Assembly: GCA_014904845.1 (NCBI GenBank)
Contig: MU119404.1
Location: 1,723-65,722, forward strand
Source of the DNA: Acephala macrosclerotiorum
Taxonomy: Eukaryota; Ascomycota; Leotiomycetes; Helotiales; Mollisiaceae
Length of the DNA stretch: 64,000 bases
Direction of reading: 5' to 3'
Position numbers and translations under genes: made by a program. The notes below the pieces were generated by a model. That model saw only the letters and a program-made list of their open reading frames with translations. It was not told where the DNA came from and made no database searches. This document shows positions 35,843 to 48,333 of the stretch, piece after piece; position 1 is the stretch's first letter, and every line of letters begins with the position of its first letter.

Positions 35843-36238
35843 GGGACCATTTGCTGAGGAAGGTTTCTTGCTCGGTGTAAGCAGCTAGCAATACGAGAAA
35901 CTCATTCGTATCTCATTTGCCGTCCTTGAAGCTTGACGACCCAAGTTTATAGCTTGCGAGGGACAACGGTAACCTGCCCGTCGCCTTTCTCGCTGTCAGA
36001 GAGGTTGAGTGGGTCGGGACTTGAAATGCAAGACCTCACTGGTGGACTTTTTGCTTCTATGCCTGTCATTGGTGCGCTTGAAGGCTAAGCGATCGTCAGG
36101 GGCATGATCTCATCAACCCCGCCATTTTCCTTCCATGCCAACAGATGCTAACAAGCGGGGATATCGTGAACAAGTTACCATCAAATACCGGATCTCCTCA
36201 AAATTAGGATCGAAATTATTCCAATTGTCGTCTTCAAA
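35843..36238. other. Upstream region of the glycosidase-like gene
   Basis: No coding signal was seen. Confidence 0.4.
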
Positions 36239-38836
36239 ATGTGGCTTGGACAACAAAAGCTCCCCCTCTTAACAGCACTCGTGCTGCCAAGTTTGTGTCT
36301 GGGACAGGATCCAGTTCGACCCTACCCTTTACCAGATGACAACCTTTCGACCACTTCTATTCTGGACCACCAATCATACCTCTCCTCACTCGATGACCCG
36401 CAGTGGTATCTCGACAATATTCCTTTCGTTGACCTTCCGGACAAGATCATCCAAGATGTGTACTACTACCGGACTTCAGTCCTCAAGAGACACCTCAAGT
36501 ATTCTCACGAAGGTCATGGGTGGCTGTTCACAGAGTTCATTCACCCTGTTTCATGGGCCAGCAAGCTCCAAACGATCCCGGACTCAGCAGCTCATCAAAT
36601 TCTAGAAGGACGATGGCTTCGGGACCCAAGCTATACCAAAGATCTGATAGACTTGTACATGCGAGCGGGAATAGAAGCTCTCGGTGGTATTTCATACACT
36701 CAATACATTCATCGCGCTATTCTAGAGCATGCATGGGCTACCGGCGATGTCGACTTCCTCGTTTCCCAGATGCCTGGAATGATCGAGACATTCAATCTCT
36801 GGAACGTCACTCAAAACAACGTGACTGGACTTTACCATCGTACTCCGCTCTCTGACGCACAAGAGTACTCATTGCCAGGATACTGGACTGGAGGTCCAAG
36901 TGGCGGCAAGGTGGAAATCTGGAATGCGTTTGGGAATGACTTCAACACAATATGGTTGGGACCCGAGACTTATCGACCGAACTTCAACGCTTACATGGTC
37001 GCTAATGCTCGTGCTATCTCAACGGTATCTCAACTTGCCAATCAGTCTTCGCTTGCTGAGCAGTGGGATGAGAGAGCAGACACATTGTACGGCAAAATGA
37101 GGGACATGCTCTGGGACGACAACATAAAGTTTTGGATCGATGTCGTGGAGGGAACCAATCTAAGAGTTGAAGGCAGGCAATTGATTGGCTATTTTCCGTT
37201 CCGGTTTGATGTCGGAACAGACACGGATTCAATTATGGGTTTGGAGGCAGGGCTGACACCCGAGGCCTTCTTGACTGAATATGGACCAACCACGCTTGAC
37301 CAGGCTGACCCATACTACACTGAGTTCAAGAACACGACCTATTGTTGTGTAAGTAAAGAGTAGCCTTCATTCACACATAGTCTAACATATTTTTAGATCT
37401 GGCAAGGTCAGTCGTGGCCTTTCAGCACATCAGTCTATCTAGGCACGCTTGCTCGCCTAGCACGAGAGAACAGCAGCTCGATCGTGACACCGGAATTGTT
37501 TCAACAAGCATTCGAAGCCTACACGATAACAAACTTCAAAGACGGTGTACCCTACGTTGCTGAAAGTCACTACCCTACCATCGATGAATGGTCAGGCGAC
37601 ACCTCAAACCACAGCGAGAACTACCTTCACTCGACATACATCGACAATATCTTCACCAACCTCTTCGGGATCATTCCAACATTGGACAACAGACTGGAGC
37701 TTCGTCCTCTAGTTCCAAGCAATTGGACGTACTTTGCGGTTGAAAATCTTCCCTACCACGGTCAACTCATCTCCATCCTCTGGGACCAAACTGGCTCCTA
37801 CTACTCAAACTTCGCCCACAGCTCTGGCCTCTCAATCTACTCGTCCGGTACCTTGCTTCACAACCAACCAACCCTCACACCACTAAACATCACCCTCTCA
37901 ACCAACACCCATTCCTCCATCTCAAACCTCGCCACTCAACCCCGCTACGTCAACATCCTCAGCAACCCCAACGCACCCTGGGGTCTCCCAAACATCACCG
38001 CTGACTACACATTCAGTTCCAACGGTGACTCCTCTCCCTACGAAGCTTGGAAAATGATCGACGGGTTGCTCTGGTATGATACAACACCAGACAACAGATG
38101 GACGAACAACCAATCCACTACACCTTTCAACACTATCTCGATCAACCTACCGAGGGCTAGGAAGTTCAGTAGTGTATCTCTTGCAATTTTTGCCGACACA
38201 GATAGAGGAGGTGTTATTGCTTGTCCTTCTGCTATTATGGTCCATGATCGGAATGGTAGCTTGCTAGCGAGTCGGAATCCTTGGAATGGGTGTGTGCCGA
38301 ATGCTTTGAATACTGTGCTGTTCAGGAGTAGCAACTCTTCGAATGCGGGGAATGGCACGACGCCAGCTACCGGGATAGAAGTCGAGACGGATTTCCTGTC
38401 TATCACGCTTGTTAACCAACTTCATTACGCGGTCGCGGTGTCAGAGATTCAGATTTGGGTCGCTGCTACGATGGGACCGAGATATGAAGCTGAAGATGGA
38501 TTGTTGGGGACATTTATTGGTGGGTTTGAGGGGAAGAAATCTGGTCTGAACTGCACCATTCAGGATGGAGGAGTTTTACTTGGCGATGGCGCATGGGCGG
38601 AGATTGCTGATGTGAGGACGTCGAATAGTGTAAGTGGGATGAGGAACTTGACAGTTATTGGAGGTGAGAGTGGGACATTGGCCGTGCAGATGAATTTCTT
38701 GACGAACTCGACGGTGGTGTTTGACGGGAGCAGCGCGAACAAGACTGTTGAGGTGGAATTCTTGGCTGGTGGGAATGTGGTCACCATGTTTTGGGTCAAT
38801 GGAAAGCCGTGGGTTGATGCTATTGTCATTGAGTAA
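36239..38836 (+). CDS. Secreted six-hairpin (MGH1-like) glycoside hydrolase-type protein
   Basis: Two exons (36239-37348 and 37397-38836, intron 48 nt) give 849 residues. The N-terminus LPLLTALVLPSLCLGQ is a signal peptide, and many NxS/T sites suggest a glycosylated secreted protein. The catalytic part resembles (alpha/alpha)6-barrel hydrolases: YYRTSVLKRHLKYSHEG, RYLRDP-like RWLRDPSYTKDL, NAFGNDFNTIWLGPETY, and after the splice IWQGQSWPFSTSVYLGTLARL and HSTYIDNIFTNLFGI. A middle domain around residues 550-700 (NPNAPWGLPNITADY ... YAVAVSEIQIWVA) looks like a discoidin-type sugar-binding fold. The last ~125 residues (YEAEDGLLGT...) resemble a CBM6/35-type module. Substrate unknown; likely external polysaccharide or glycan breakdown. 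It is intact and next to, but apparently independent of, the decayed cluster upstream. Confidence 0.85.
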
Positions 38837-40724
38837 AGTGGTCTCCTACGTAGGTGAGTGTCCTGTATATAGAAGCGACAAAATATTCGATCGCTCTGAA
38901 ATATAATATATAGAACCTCCTCCTGACCGAAGACTGGAATCAAGTCATGGTCTTGGCAGATGCCCATCTTTTAATCCTCCTCTCATCTTTATCTCCTCCA
39001 GAATCCAGGCTTCCGTGACATTGGCAAATGATGGTGCAGCTCTGCATGATAGTACCGATAATACCAAACCAAACCCTTTGGCAACTTAGGCTGACTATTC
39101 GCGATATCCCTCAAAAGCCGCGAAAGAATGGCTGATCAAACCCATTCCCTTACATCTCTGCTTGTAGTTAGTCCCAAAGAGATAAAATTGTAAAGGCTAT
39201 TTCTACTGATATGCCTAGATTTAAGTACCTCTTCATCAGCGTACAAAATGATTAGATTAGATTAGATTATGGGGTCCTAATTATAATCTAATCAAGAAAA
39301 TCATGATTTAACCAATTATAATCAAGATTTTTTTTTCAAAAAGCGATAATCAGAATCTAATCTACTTTAATCAAGTTAATCAATTATATAATTGATTAGC
39401 TTGATTTTTTTGGTCACGCTGCTCTTCATCCGCCGAAGCCAATTCTGCAGCCACTTGTTCCAAGAAATATAGATACTCTGATCCTGGACTCATGATCATG
39501 TAGAGATTATCTCTCCTTTGAGCCTGATTGATCGTGTAATATGTTGGCGGAATATGTTAGTGCCAAAAGCCGAACTTTCCAGGACTTTTATTATTACGCG
39601 GAATTACCTAGTCATCTTGAATGGTCGACTGGAACTTGGCTCGATCGGGAAATATCTGGCTGGAATTGAATAGCTTTGTTGCACCTCTCTCTCGCGTTCG
39701 TTCTCAAGACCTTTTCGAGGTATTTGCAAGTGTGGACTAATGTGAGGTAATTCGATGAAGGTATCTGGGAGAATATTTAGATGGCGAGTTCGACTGGGAG
39801 GACGGAGAAATAATCCTTCCTCGGAAGTTTCGTTGCGAATTGAGCTTGGAGATGTCGTTCTCTCTCTTGGGTGACTTGTGTGACAAGGTCGGTAATCTCA
39901 GATGTCAATTGGGCAGAGACTTGAGGCAGTTGAGAAGAAACACTGCAATCCACGAGTGAAATCTTGGTTTGAACTCCTCCGCCGTTTCTGGTGATAACAT
40001 TTATTGTGCTGGAGGAGACATGTTCCGTTTTGATTCCTTGATCTCGGTTGCTGTCGATAAGTTGTTTCTTCCGCGACGTAGAAGTACCTTAGCAAAATGT
40101 TGGGGTCGGTTTGGGGCGTTGATGCTGAAGAGATGTAGGACAAAATCTGGTATGCCGTCATGTGACACCGCTACAAGCTCTAGAACACATCTTAGTCTCA
40201 TTATAACATTCCTCTAGAAGCTGAGGAGTGATCATATTATATTCCAGAAGGCTACTAGAAGCTTTTATAATATGTTGAGGACCTTGGTTTCCCTGTCTAC
40301 CTTTAGGGCCTAAATTGTGCACGTGCAAACATGAAGTCATTGTGGCTTAGCTCTCGTTAAGCAACTCTAAAACTTCGCTAGAAGGAAGAGCTTCACGAGA
40401 ATGAAGCAAAGTTGAAAGAGCGAGTAATTCCGCGACCCTCGGCCAAAGAATCAAACGGAATGAAGCACTGACTTTGTCGAATCGTTAAGGCACACTGGGG
40501 CCAAAGCTGCAAAGCCTGTGGGATGGGCCAAACCATCAAGGAAGATCACGACAAAAATCGTGACTGGAAGGATATATGTATATCTATTATTCTAATATTA
40601 CCTGTCCAAAAACGCCTTCCAAGATCGACCTTAAATCCTGACCTAACGTAGATGATCCGTCACGCCATTAACTTCCTGCCAACGCCTTCCTTCTAGATCG
40701 TCTCCCCTTCCATCCTCACCTCCC
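38837..40724. other. Intergenic, non-coding apart from an AT-rich inverted-repeat patch
   Basis: The stretch between the glycosidase-like gene and the Ser/Thr-rich protein gene shows no recognisable protein. The only structure is the patch at 39250-39405, listed separately. Confidence 0.45.
39250..39405. repeat. GATTA microsatellite and TTGATTA-type inverted repeats
   Basis: A run of GATTA units at about 39251-39270 is followed by dispersed TAATCTAATC and ATAATCAAG words on both strands. A perfect 22-bp palindrome lies at 39377-39398 (half site TAATCAATTAT), flanked by TCAAG and CTTGA. The patch could be a remnant of a small fold-back element or an AT-rich nucleosome-free stretch. Confidence 0.65.
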
Positions 40725-41615
40725 TCAAGGTCCGTGTGGGACCACGCTCGCGCTGGACATAATGAAGCCCGAAGTGAGCATCGCGCTCGACACAACTGGT
40801 GCAATGGTAGTAGTATTGCTCGTAATCATGGACGAAGATCCTGTTAAAGTGATCAAGTAGGTTGTGGTCTCTGTAAAAGTTTCATAAATGATACTCGCGA
40901 AGCACATGCCGCTTTCGAAAGAAGAGGTGGCAGGAACAGCACTGTGAGAGTGATGGTGATGATGAGTGCGAGTGGTGAAAGTTCCATCGTTGCTGCGTGT
41001 GTGGTGCTCAGCGCTGGTACTAGTAATGTTGCTTGTTGCTGGAGCTATGCTTGCTGCGATAGGAGTGGTTTGGACGACATCTGAGGTCGGGGCAATAGCG
41101 GAGGACTGGATGACGGCGGAGGTCTGAGCGACATCGGAGGTAGGTGCAACGGCTCCCGTGACGATGCAGGAGCAAGCGGACGAGATTCGGCTGGGATCGG
41201 CGTGGCATTGAGAGACATAATCGGGAATATTGGTGGTAACGAGGTTGATTGTCGTGGTGTAGGTTGCGCAGAATGCAGTAACCTGTGAGTGGCGCAAGAA
41301 TTGACGAAGGCAATTATTGTGATGACAATTTTGCGGCGAGACGATGGCAGAAGCGGAGGTTTGTGCTGGGCTGGAAGCAGTTGCCTGCACAGAGGTCTCG
41401 ATAACCACGACTGAGGAGTTGATTGGTTCTGTGGTAATGCTGGATGGCGGGGTGAAAGTCGACGTAGAGAGGATAGTAACCGGAACAGTGACAGTTGTAG
41501 TGGTTACTGAGACTGCGGGGCACTGGCTGGTGTCCCTGTGAGCGAGGGGATTCCCGAGGGCGGAGGTGGAAAGAGTAAGGATGGCAGCTGCCATCATATG
41601 AATTCGAGAAGACAT
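40725..41615 (-). CDS. Ser/Thr-rich secreted protein with a cysteine core
   Basis: The start is the ATG at 41615, which gives a signal peptide (MMAAAILTLSTSALG). The frame is open further upstream, but that would bury the signal. Of 296 residues, most are Ser, Thr, Ala and Val in low-complexity runs, suited to heavy O-mannosylation. A central cysteine-bearing segment (NCLRQFLRHSQVTAFC, then VSQCHADPSRISSACSCIV) is of a kind common in fungal secreted or cell-wall proteins. A run of His residues (HHHHHSHS) occurs near residue 220. No GPI signal is obvious. The function is probably cell-wall or surface related; the exact role is unknown. Intact. Confidence 0.75.
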   Translation of the reverse strand: MSSRIHMMAAAILTLSTSALGNPLAHRDTSQCPAVSVTTTTVTVPVTILSTSTFTPPSSITTEPINSSVVVIETSVQATASSPAQTSASAIVSPQNCHHNNCLRQFLRHSQVTAFCATYTTTINLVTTNIPDYVSQCHADPSRISSACSCIVTGAVAPTSDVAQTSAVIQSSAIAPTSDVVQTTPIAASIAPATSNITSTSAEHHTRSNDGTFTTRTHHHHHSHSAVPATSSFESGMCFASIIYETFTETTTYLITLTGSSSMITSNTTTIAPVVSSAMLTSGFIMSSASVVPHGP

Positions 41616-42788
41616 GATGTGCAGATTCTGTGCTGATACGTGTACGTTGGAAGAAGTTTGTATGTTCGAAGGAGTGGAGAAGTCGAGCAATGAATGAAGA
41701 CCGTCTTCATGTAAAGTTTAAATGAATGTGGCGGTTGATGGAAGTATCTGTGATTTCAATTCGTGCCGTCCGGCAGCGTATGATTGTTCTTATACGACGC
41801 ATAGGAACCAGAACTAGTTCTGCCGTATGCAGCATGATGGCGCCTAGCAATATTTATTACATTCTTAGGCACGCGGAAAGGACCTGATAGATAACTTGCA
41901 CTTGACCTTGCTCCCCGCAAAATAAATCTATTGACAATTCGACGACAACCCCTTCTTTGCAGGATAGAGACAACGAAGACGACTCGAACAGGGCGGGGAG
42001 GTAAGGGTCATCGAAATCTGACGAACAACGCAATGCATGGACAGCGAACGAAAACACGGCATTGACGCAAGACATCAGCGGGTCAGAAAAAGCATCACCG
42101 GTGGCATAGGCGGTTGCAATGAGGGCCGCCATTAAACGATGACACGCATCAACAATCATTCACGTGATATGAATCGATAGAATTGTCTGGTATCCAAAGC
42201 AGCAGCAAGTATCCGTACAATCCAATACCAGCATGTATCGCATGATGGACTGCAAGTTGAGGTCTCGATTTGTTCTCGTGCAGCTTGCACTGGCCGAGCA
42301 AATGGAGGGGCGTCAAATAGCGATACGACCTCGCTGTGTTGCCAGGGACACTTCCCTGCAGACTTGATGCGGCCACGGAGGTAGCACTTTGAAGGGAGAG
42401 CATTGATTGTCGTATTGAATTTGGAGTCGAGCTGTGAAGAGTATTGTATGGTGCACGATGAGAGAAGGGAGGCAGGGACGAAGAGATGGGAGTTTTCTTG
42501 ATAGTGGATGCCTTTCTGGGTTTAGCGCACTTGAGCTCCGCTCGGTCCCTCGCAGATTTTATATTGACATCCATCGCGATCATAACAATTATGTTTCTTC
42601 AACACCACACCTGCTCACCACCTTGCCTCTCTTTCAGTGTATAGATCTTACGTCGACCTTCTTTTAATTTCCTGGCTTCCTGCCCCTTCTTTTGATGACA
42701 CCCGAGTAGAGCGCCGGGCCAGCGTGGGAGTTCACGAGGTGGTTTTCTCGTACAGCAACAAGGCAATTTCCCTCCTTCCGCCGCCAGA
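41616..42788. other. Divergent intergenic region
   Basis: It separates the minus-strand Ser/Thr-rich gene from the plus-strand LAMTOR1-like gene. Minus-strand open frames at 41857-42159 and 42149-42583 have no recognisable motif and are not called. CT-rich sequence lies within about 150 bp of the downstream start. Confidence 0.45.
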
Positions 42789-43463
42789 ATGGGCGTCTGC
42801 TCCTCCTGCATTGGCCATGATCGTGACCGCGATTTGTCCGACGAGGTGAGAGCATCTTCTTGTATCCGCAAGCCAGAACAAGTTACTGACAGGTCTCCTC
42901 GGACAGGACGAACAATCTCGATTGCTCTTCGACGACCCGCACGCGAATCATTACGGCAGCTTCGGAGATCACAGTGCTGGAGCAATTCAGGCAGATCCTC
43001 GAGAGTTCCAGCGAGAGACGGAGGCCTTGCAGAAGGTCGTGATGCAGACATCAAAGTAAGATTGCGCGCCTCTGAGTGCTTCTCGGGATGAAGACTCGAA
43101 ACTCGCACACCCTCAATCCCCTGCTGTAAACAAAGAACTGCATGCTAATTCGTTCTCTGCAGCCATCTTGTTGATATATTTGCTATGGTGCCGCAGAACA
43201 ACATCCCGCCATCTGCAACCACCACCTTCCCGGTCCAAGAAGCCAGACTATTGCGGTACCAAGATGTGCTTGCAAAGATTTCTACATCCGATATGGCAAT
43301 GAAACCCAATCAACCCCTGGCCGAGAATACGCCGGCACCCTCAGAAGGATGGATCTCCGACGAAGAAGACCTCGATGGCATGCAAAGCCACAAGCCTGTC
43401 AAATCAGATGGTATAGGACCGCTGCTGGGAGGGTTCGCAGATGCAGAGACCTCCATGGAATAG
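42789..43463 (+). CDS. LAMTOR1/Ego1-like Ragulator (EGO complex) anchor protein
   Basis: Three exons (42789-42845, 42907-43055, 43163-43463) give 168 residues. MGVCSSC is a textbook N-myristoylation plus palmitoylation signal. It is followed by an acidic stretch and SRLLFDDPHANHYGSFG. Next come the helical block GAIQADPREFQRETEALQKV, QTSNHLVDIFAMVP and ARLLRYQDVLAKI, which matches the LAMTOR1 domain from memory. The family anchors the Ragulator/EGO complex to the vacuolar membrane, where it carries Rag GTPases and recruits TORC1 in amino-acid signalling. The length suits fungal members. For the first intron an alternative acceptor at 42891-42892 is possible, but the one at 42906 preserves the frame and the DEQSRLL text. 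Intact. Confidence 0.85.
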
Positions 43464-44433
43464 ACATGGGCTTCAGGCTTGCTGGCATATTTTCGTTCCA
43501 CGGCGTCGGGCGTTCCATAGCTGTTACAATCCCCTCATGCGTACACCCAAAAATCCGGCGCGCCGGTTAGGACCAGAGATGGATATTGGATTTTAAGTGG
43601 ACCAGCTAAGCGTACTTGCCTATGCGTTGTATCATTCCAGCATTTCCTTTGTCAAGAGAGCCTGTTCACTGGTTGCTGAATGATTTGGCACAGCCAACCA
43701 AATTGCACTCTGGCTCTGCAGTTGGGCTGCGACAAAGGTCCATTAAGGATCAGCCACGTTCTCGAATTACACTTCATCAGAGTCTTCTCAGTCTGTCTCA
43801 TAAAGGCCGACCCTTCTCCCCAGTCTCTTCCGAATGCATTTCGTTTCTTCCAGCCAAGATTTCTCAGCCGGGCATAAGTGTGGTGAGCAAAAGTACTGTT
43901 GTGGGGTGTATATCTGGTCATGGCTAATTTGGGTGACAGGCGCTTAGCCGCATCGCATATCAAGACACCACATCATCAACATTATATCAAGACCTTCCAT
44001 CGAAGTCATCGCACCAGCACCATCTGCCATGCTGCCACCCAGGAATCGGAATGCCAACTCGAATTCACTCGCTGCGACGACAATCTCCCCAACCGCTCGG
44101 CTCAGTAGCTAAGCGCCCGGCAACTCCTTCACTGATAGGCCGATGAAGGGATGTCACGAAATGAATGGAAATATTGAAGAGATTTAAGGCCGTTTCAACG
44201 TTGCAGACTATGACTACCCAGGAAAGACATCGTATCATCATCCATGCCAATCTCCAAGGACCCGAGTTCCGATTCCGTTGCCCAATGTCGCCGACAGCCA
44301 AAGAAACAAGGAAACAAATCAAGTTGCCGTCGCCTTTACAATTTTTTCTGACCCCGGGTGGTCTTTCATCTGTCAGTTTCTAGCGCAGAAGGACGGTAGA
44401 TGCCAATGCTTACCATGAAGTCGCCTCACACGT
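43464..44433. other. Intergenic, nothing recognised
   Basis: This is the 3' side of the LAMTOR1-like gene and the 3' side of the next gene. The open frames are without character. Confidence 0.4.
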
Positions 44434-44775
44434 TCACTTCCGGCCCCCGATGTTGTATGTCTGAGACGAACGCTTGCTGTTGAGCTCCCAGATTTCGCGC
44501 TCCAAGTCGGCGATCAAGCTTTGAGATGCATCAATGGAGGCGCGGCGATTTCCCTCTGATCTCCACCTCTTGATCCTGTCTTGCTCCTTGGCAATACGAC
44601 CATACTTTGTTTGGATCTTGGCGCAGTACTTGCAATCCTCACGCACGTGGGTTGACTCGAAGACCATCCTCATGCCGCAGGTCTCACCCGTTCTGTATTC
44701 CTTCGAACAGTGTGCCTTGAAGTTACCCCACTTCCAGTCTCCGCACTGGCTGACGATCTGCTCATAGAAGCACAT
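44434..44775 (-). CDS. Small cysteine-containing conserved fungal protein (113 aa)
   Basis: A single exon starting MCFYEQIVSQCGDWKWGNFKAHC. It has regularly placed cysteines (CGDWKWG, HCSKEYRTGETCGM, REDCKYCAKIQTKYGRI) that could bind a metal. A charged, probably coiled C-terminal half follows (KEQDRIKRWRSEG ... LIADLEREIWEL). I recall related uncharacterised proteins opening MCYYDQ..C.DWKWG with the TGETCGM motif in other leotiomycetes and sordariomycetes, so conservation is likely, but no function is known. Intact. The next upstream sequence (44776-45140) is CT-rich. Confidence 0.75.
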   Translation of the reverse strand: MCFYEQIVSQCGDWKWGNFKAHCSKEYRTGETCGMRMVFESTHVREDCKYCAKIQTKYGRIAKEQDRIKRWRSEGNRRASIDASQSLIADLEREIWELNSKRSSQTYNIGGRK

Positions 44776-47700
44776 GGTGGTTGAGGCTGCAAGTATGAGG
44801 AGTCAGCATCAGAGCCAATATGTTTCCAAGGTAGGTTGAAGTACTAGCTATCTGGAAACTTACTTGCTGGTAGAACGTTGAGATTGGTTGTTGATAGGTG
44901 CTTGGGACTTGGAACTCTTGAGGTTCTGGACGATGCTTTTCAGGAAATGGTATGGTCAAAGCCCTTGGTGTTTGTGAAGGTATTGATGGTAGAAGAGATG
45001 AGTGGATGAGGAATGTTCGTTGCTGATGTTGAGCAGTGGAAAGCGAGGGAGGTGACGGCTATTTATCCTCAAGATGATGGGCTGGTATCGAGGGACATCG
45101 ACGATCAATAACGAGTCTCGAGCAAGCACTTCGCCTCTCAACCCTTTCCCACCATCATCCCCGCTTCTAAACCGACGCGACAGACAACGAATGTCTGCAA
45201 GCTAGCTCGCTATGAACCTAGCAAGAGACTGCAGATACGCCTACACAGCCATTATGACCGTCCCCCCTATCAGCCGTCGACTCGTCCTCATCCTCACCTT
45301 CCATCCGCTTCAATCCTGCCGTGTTTGACTTGGAATCAAACACCCGTGGTCATGTTGGAACAGTCCAAAGTGGCCGTGATAGGGCCTGGCTTTTGCCAGC
45401 TCATTCATGTTGCGGGCATATGAGAAAGGCTGCATGCCTTTGCACATGCAGACCTTGAAGCTATAATCACGTTACGGTGTAATAATCCATGGTCTGGATA
45501 TATTTTCGGTCCGTCACTGTTGTGTCCATCCAACAATGGTTGAAGGGGTGTGCTTTTGCGGACCTTCTGGTTCAAACTAAATACGGGACGATCGAATACA
45601 CCAGGAAAGCAAGCCCCAGCCATTCTCATGTGCATTGAATCACACAATAGCAAGAAGAAAATCCCTCAAACTTCTCGAGTCTATCCAACCGGAATGAGAA
45701 GAGGTGGGCCGCCGTTGCCATGTTGTCAATAACGCCGGCAGCACCATGGCCACATTTTGCCTCGAGGAATATCATATCTCTTGACAGCCTCTATACCCTT
45801 GATGTTGGACGATGGGGCGGACCTTCCGGCCGACGACGAGATTACCAGTCCCTGGCCACAAAGGTTTTGGCCAACGTCTATCAAGTCCTGGCTGTGGCGA
45901 TTGGCATGAGGGCATCTGTCATGGACTCAGCATGCAATATCAATCTGGTGATCGCCAGTTGCGGCGGAAAAACGGATCATCTTTCTGCAGCGGAGACCCC
46001 GCATGCACTCATTCAAGAAAGTCCAAAGCTTTAGCCAGACTTCTGTCGTGGTGTCTCCCGCCATCACAACAAGGATCCAGTTGATGTGTTGTCCATCATG
46101 GCTTCATCACCTTCATCACAGTGCATGGACCAACACGAGCTGGCTGCTGGATGGGTTCTTTTGCAGATCTTCTGAACCACGTCGCCACTCCGAGACTCTA
46201 TCACTAGGACGCAATCAAAGTTTCGCCTAACATCTGAGAGAGAGCTTTCCAGTGATGGACAGTTACGTGGCATGTTCGATTTGGTTCCCTTCAGAGTCTT
46301 ACTCGCGTTCGAAGGCTTGCCTGCAACTCCACTTCGGCTGGGTACACACGGGGCTTCTGCATCCCAGTTCTATCATATGATAGAATTCATGTTAGCTCGG
46401 AGCAGGCAAGAGATTGAGTTCAAAGCAGATTTGCCGACTCGAACCGCGAATTTGGCCTATATTGACGACAATTGGGCTGATATTGGTGGTCACTTACTTG
46501 CCTCCGACAATCCCTATTGCTCGAGCGGAAGCCCAGACCAGCTTCACGACAACAACTCATAGTGGCAAAGGACATGCAGACTGCAGGCTTCATCACGCTC
46601 ACCGCTCTTGGTCTGACCAAACTCGATGGAACCTGCATTTCGAGGCGGAGTCCTGATAGACTCGATCATCATTGTGACTTGGATCTAGGGTTTACACGGA
46701 ATGGCCTCGGACCTTCGATGAGGCCCTTTTAAGATCGAAAGGAGGGGGCTGGGGTCCGAAATATGTCGAACGACCGACATAGGCATTGCCCAACGCAGGT
46801 CGAAAGTTTTGTTAATGCCTGCTCCGGGAAAAAGATGCGAAATGCAACAGAAATGCTCGCAAAAGCATAAGTTGGAAGGTGGAAATTGTGCCTCTAGCCG
46901 ATGTTTACATTTGGCCCCTTAATACCTGATATATGTGACGTGAGTATCAACAAGGCCCGATCATCGACCAAGCGTGGCTTTTGTCGATGGCCTATCTAAA
47001 CAATCCAAACAATTGATTTCTGAATAATACTTTTGATGTGTTTGATACAAAGGTACTTGTGAATTAAACTTGACTGTCTATATTTATCGCCTGTGTTCCC
47101 ATTTTTCGGGACGCCGTTAATCATGTGTTCAAGTAACTATGTGGGAGGCAGAGTAGTACCTCTACTCCTGTGGCCAATTACGCTGCAAAATGCCTAGGTC
47201 CAAAGATTTAAGTTATGCTGGCATAAAGCTGCAGCCTCACCAATGGTCAACATGGGATATGATTGGTGGGCTTCTCGGAAGAGGCGGTTTAAGGGTAATC
47301 AAATGTCCAGCTGGCCGTTACAAGACGATGGGCATCAACAATCCACAATGGGAGGGTGGGGGAGAGTCATGATTTGACAGTGTGTACAGGTGTTTGGCTG
47401 CCGATTGAGGCCGCCGTAGCTCGAAAAGAACGGCATGCAGCGTGCAGAATATGGTGCGGAATGCAGGCAAGAAGAGGACTTCTGCATGCGAGGCGGCGAA
47501 CATACATAAGCTGGTCCTCGATACTAGGTAAAGAATTTCTGGGGCATTTTCTTCAGAAGCAGGGCTAGAAGGCACCAGGCTCGTTGGTCTGCGTTGTTCA
47601 GGGCACCATCTCGATGAGTTGGCGAAAGGCCCAGCTGTGCGGCCAGCCTCGAATTTAGGTGTTGCCACGACCAATGGGGTGGGGTGGTCGGTTTTGAGGC

Positions 47701-48333
47701 TCCTGAGAGGCGGACGTGTTCTGGATGACCTCCTCCGTGTTGAGTTGAATGGAACGATGGGGAAGGGCAGACGTGCGTGTCACAAATGAACGGAGGCCTC
47801 GGAGAGAAGATGAATGAATCGAGCTCGATAACGTTGCATTGTGCCTGGATACTCTGCACCTGATTTCCAGAGCGCATTCGCTGCTGACAGCTTGTCGTTA
47901 TGCTGGTCCCCAAGCCCTTGGCCGTGACCTGCTCCTGCACGTGATCTTCCCGCCCCCAATTCTTGGAAATCAAACAAAAACATTGAGTACGAGAGGTAAA
48001 CAGAGAGCCCACTGAGGCTGCGCGCGTATGGCAACCTTAGAAATGCAATTAAAAGGGTGGAAATACACGATGATGATGTTTGTGGTGGTTTCATTGCCGT
48101 TTGTTCTTCAAGCAAATATCTCAGAAGACGTCGCGACAGGCATCAACCCACCCCGCTAAACTCGACGACCGCCGACCACACCTCGTGTCTGCCATCCCAT
48201 GATTCCATGACTCGCAGCCAACAACAAGGTCTCAAAGGCCTTCAAACGCCATTCCAACACTCTCCTTATGATGCTATGACTTCTTGATCTCCCAAATACC
48301 AAAGAACACAATTAATACCACGAAAACGTCGAA
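44776..48333. other. 3.5-kb stretch without a recognised gene
   Basis: Composition is ordinary and not RIP-like. Overlapping frames of 80-160 codons exist on both strands (for example 45720-46034 plus, 46272-46562 plus, 47524-48012 minus), but none has a domain, a signal peptide or a consistent intron chain. It could hold a long non-coding transcript, regulatory DNA or an unrecognised multi-exon gene. Confidence 0.4.

Noticed and set aside
41857..42583. Two minus-strand frames between the Ser/Thr-rich gene and the LAMTOR1-like gene
   Set aside because: No recognisable motif; position fits a divergent promoter region.
42599..43108. 169-codon minus-strand frame
   Set aside because: Antisense shadow of the LAMTOR1-like gene, whose exons splice perfectly.
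47524..48012. 162-codon minus-strand frame
   Set aside because: Pro/His/Ser-rich text without domain or signal; no supporting introns.
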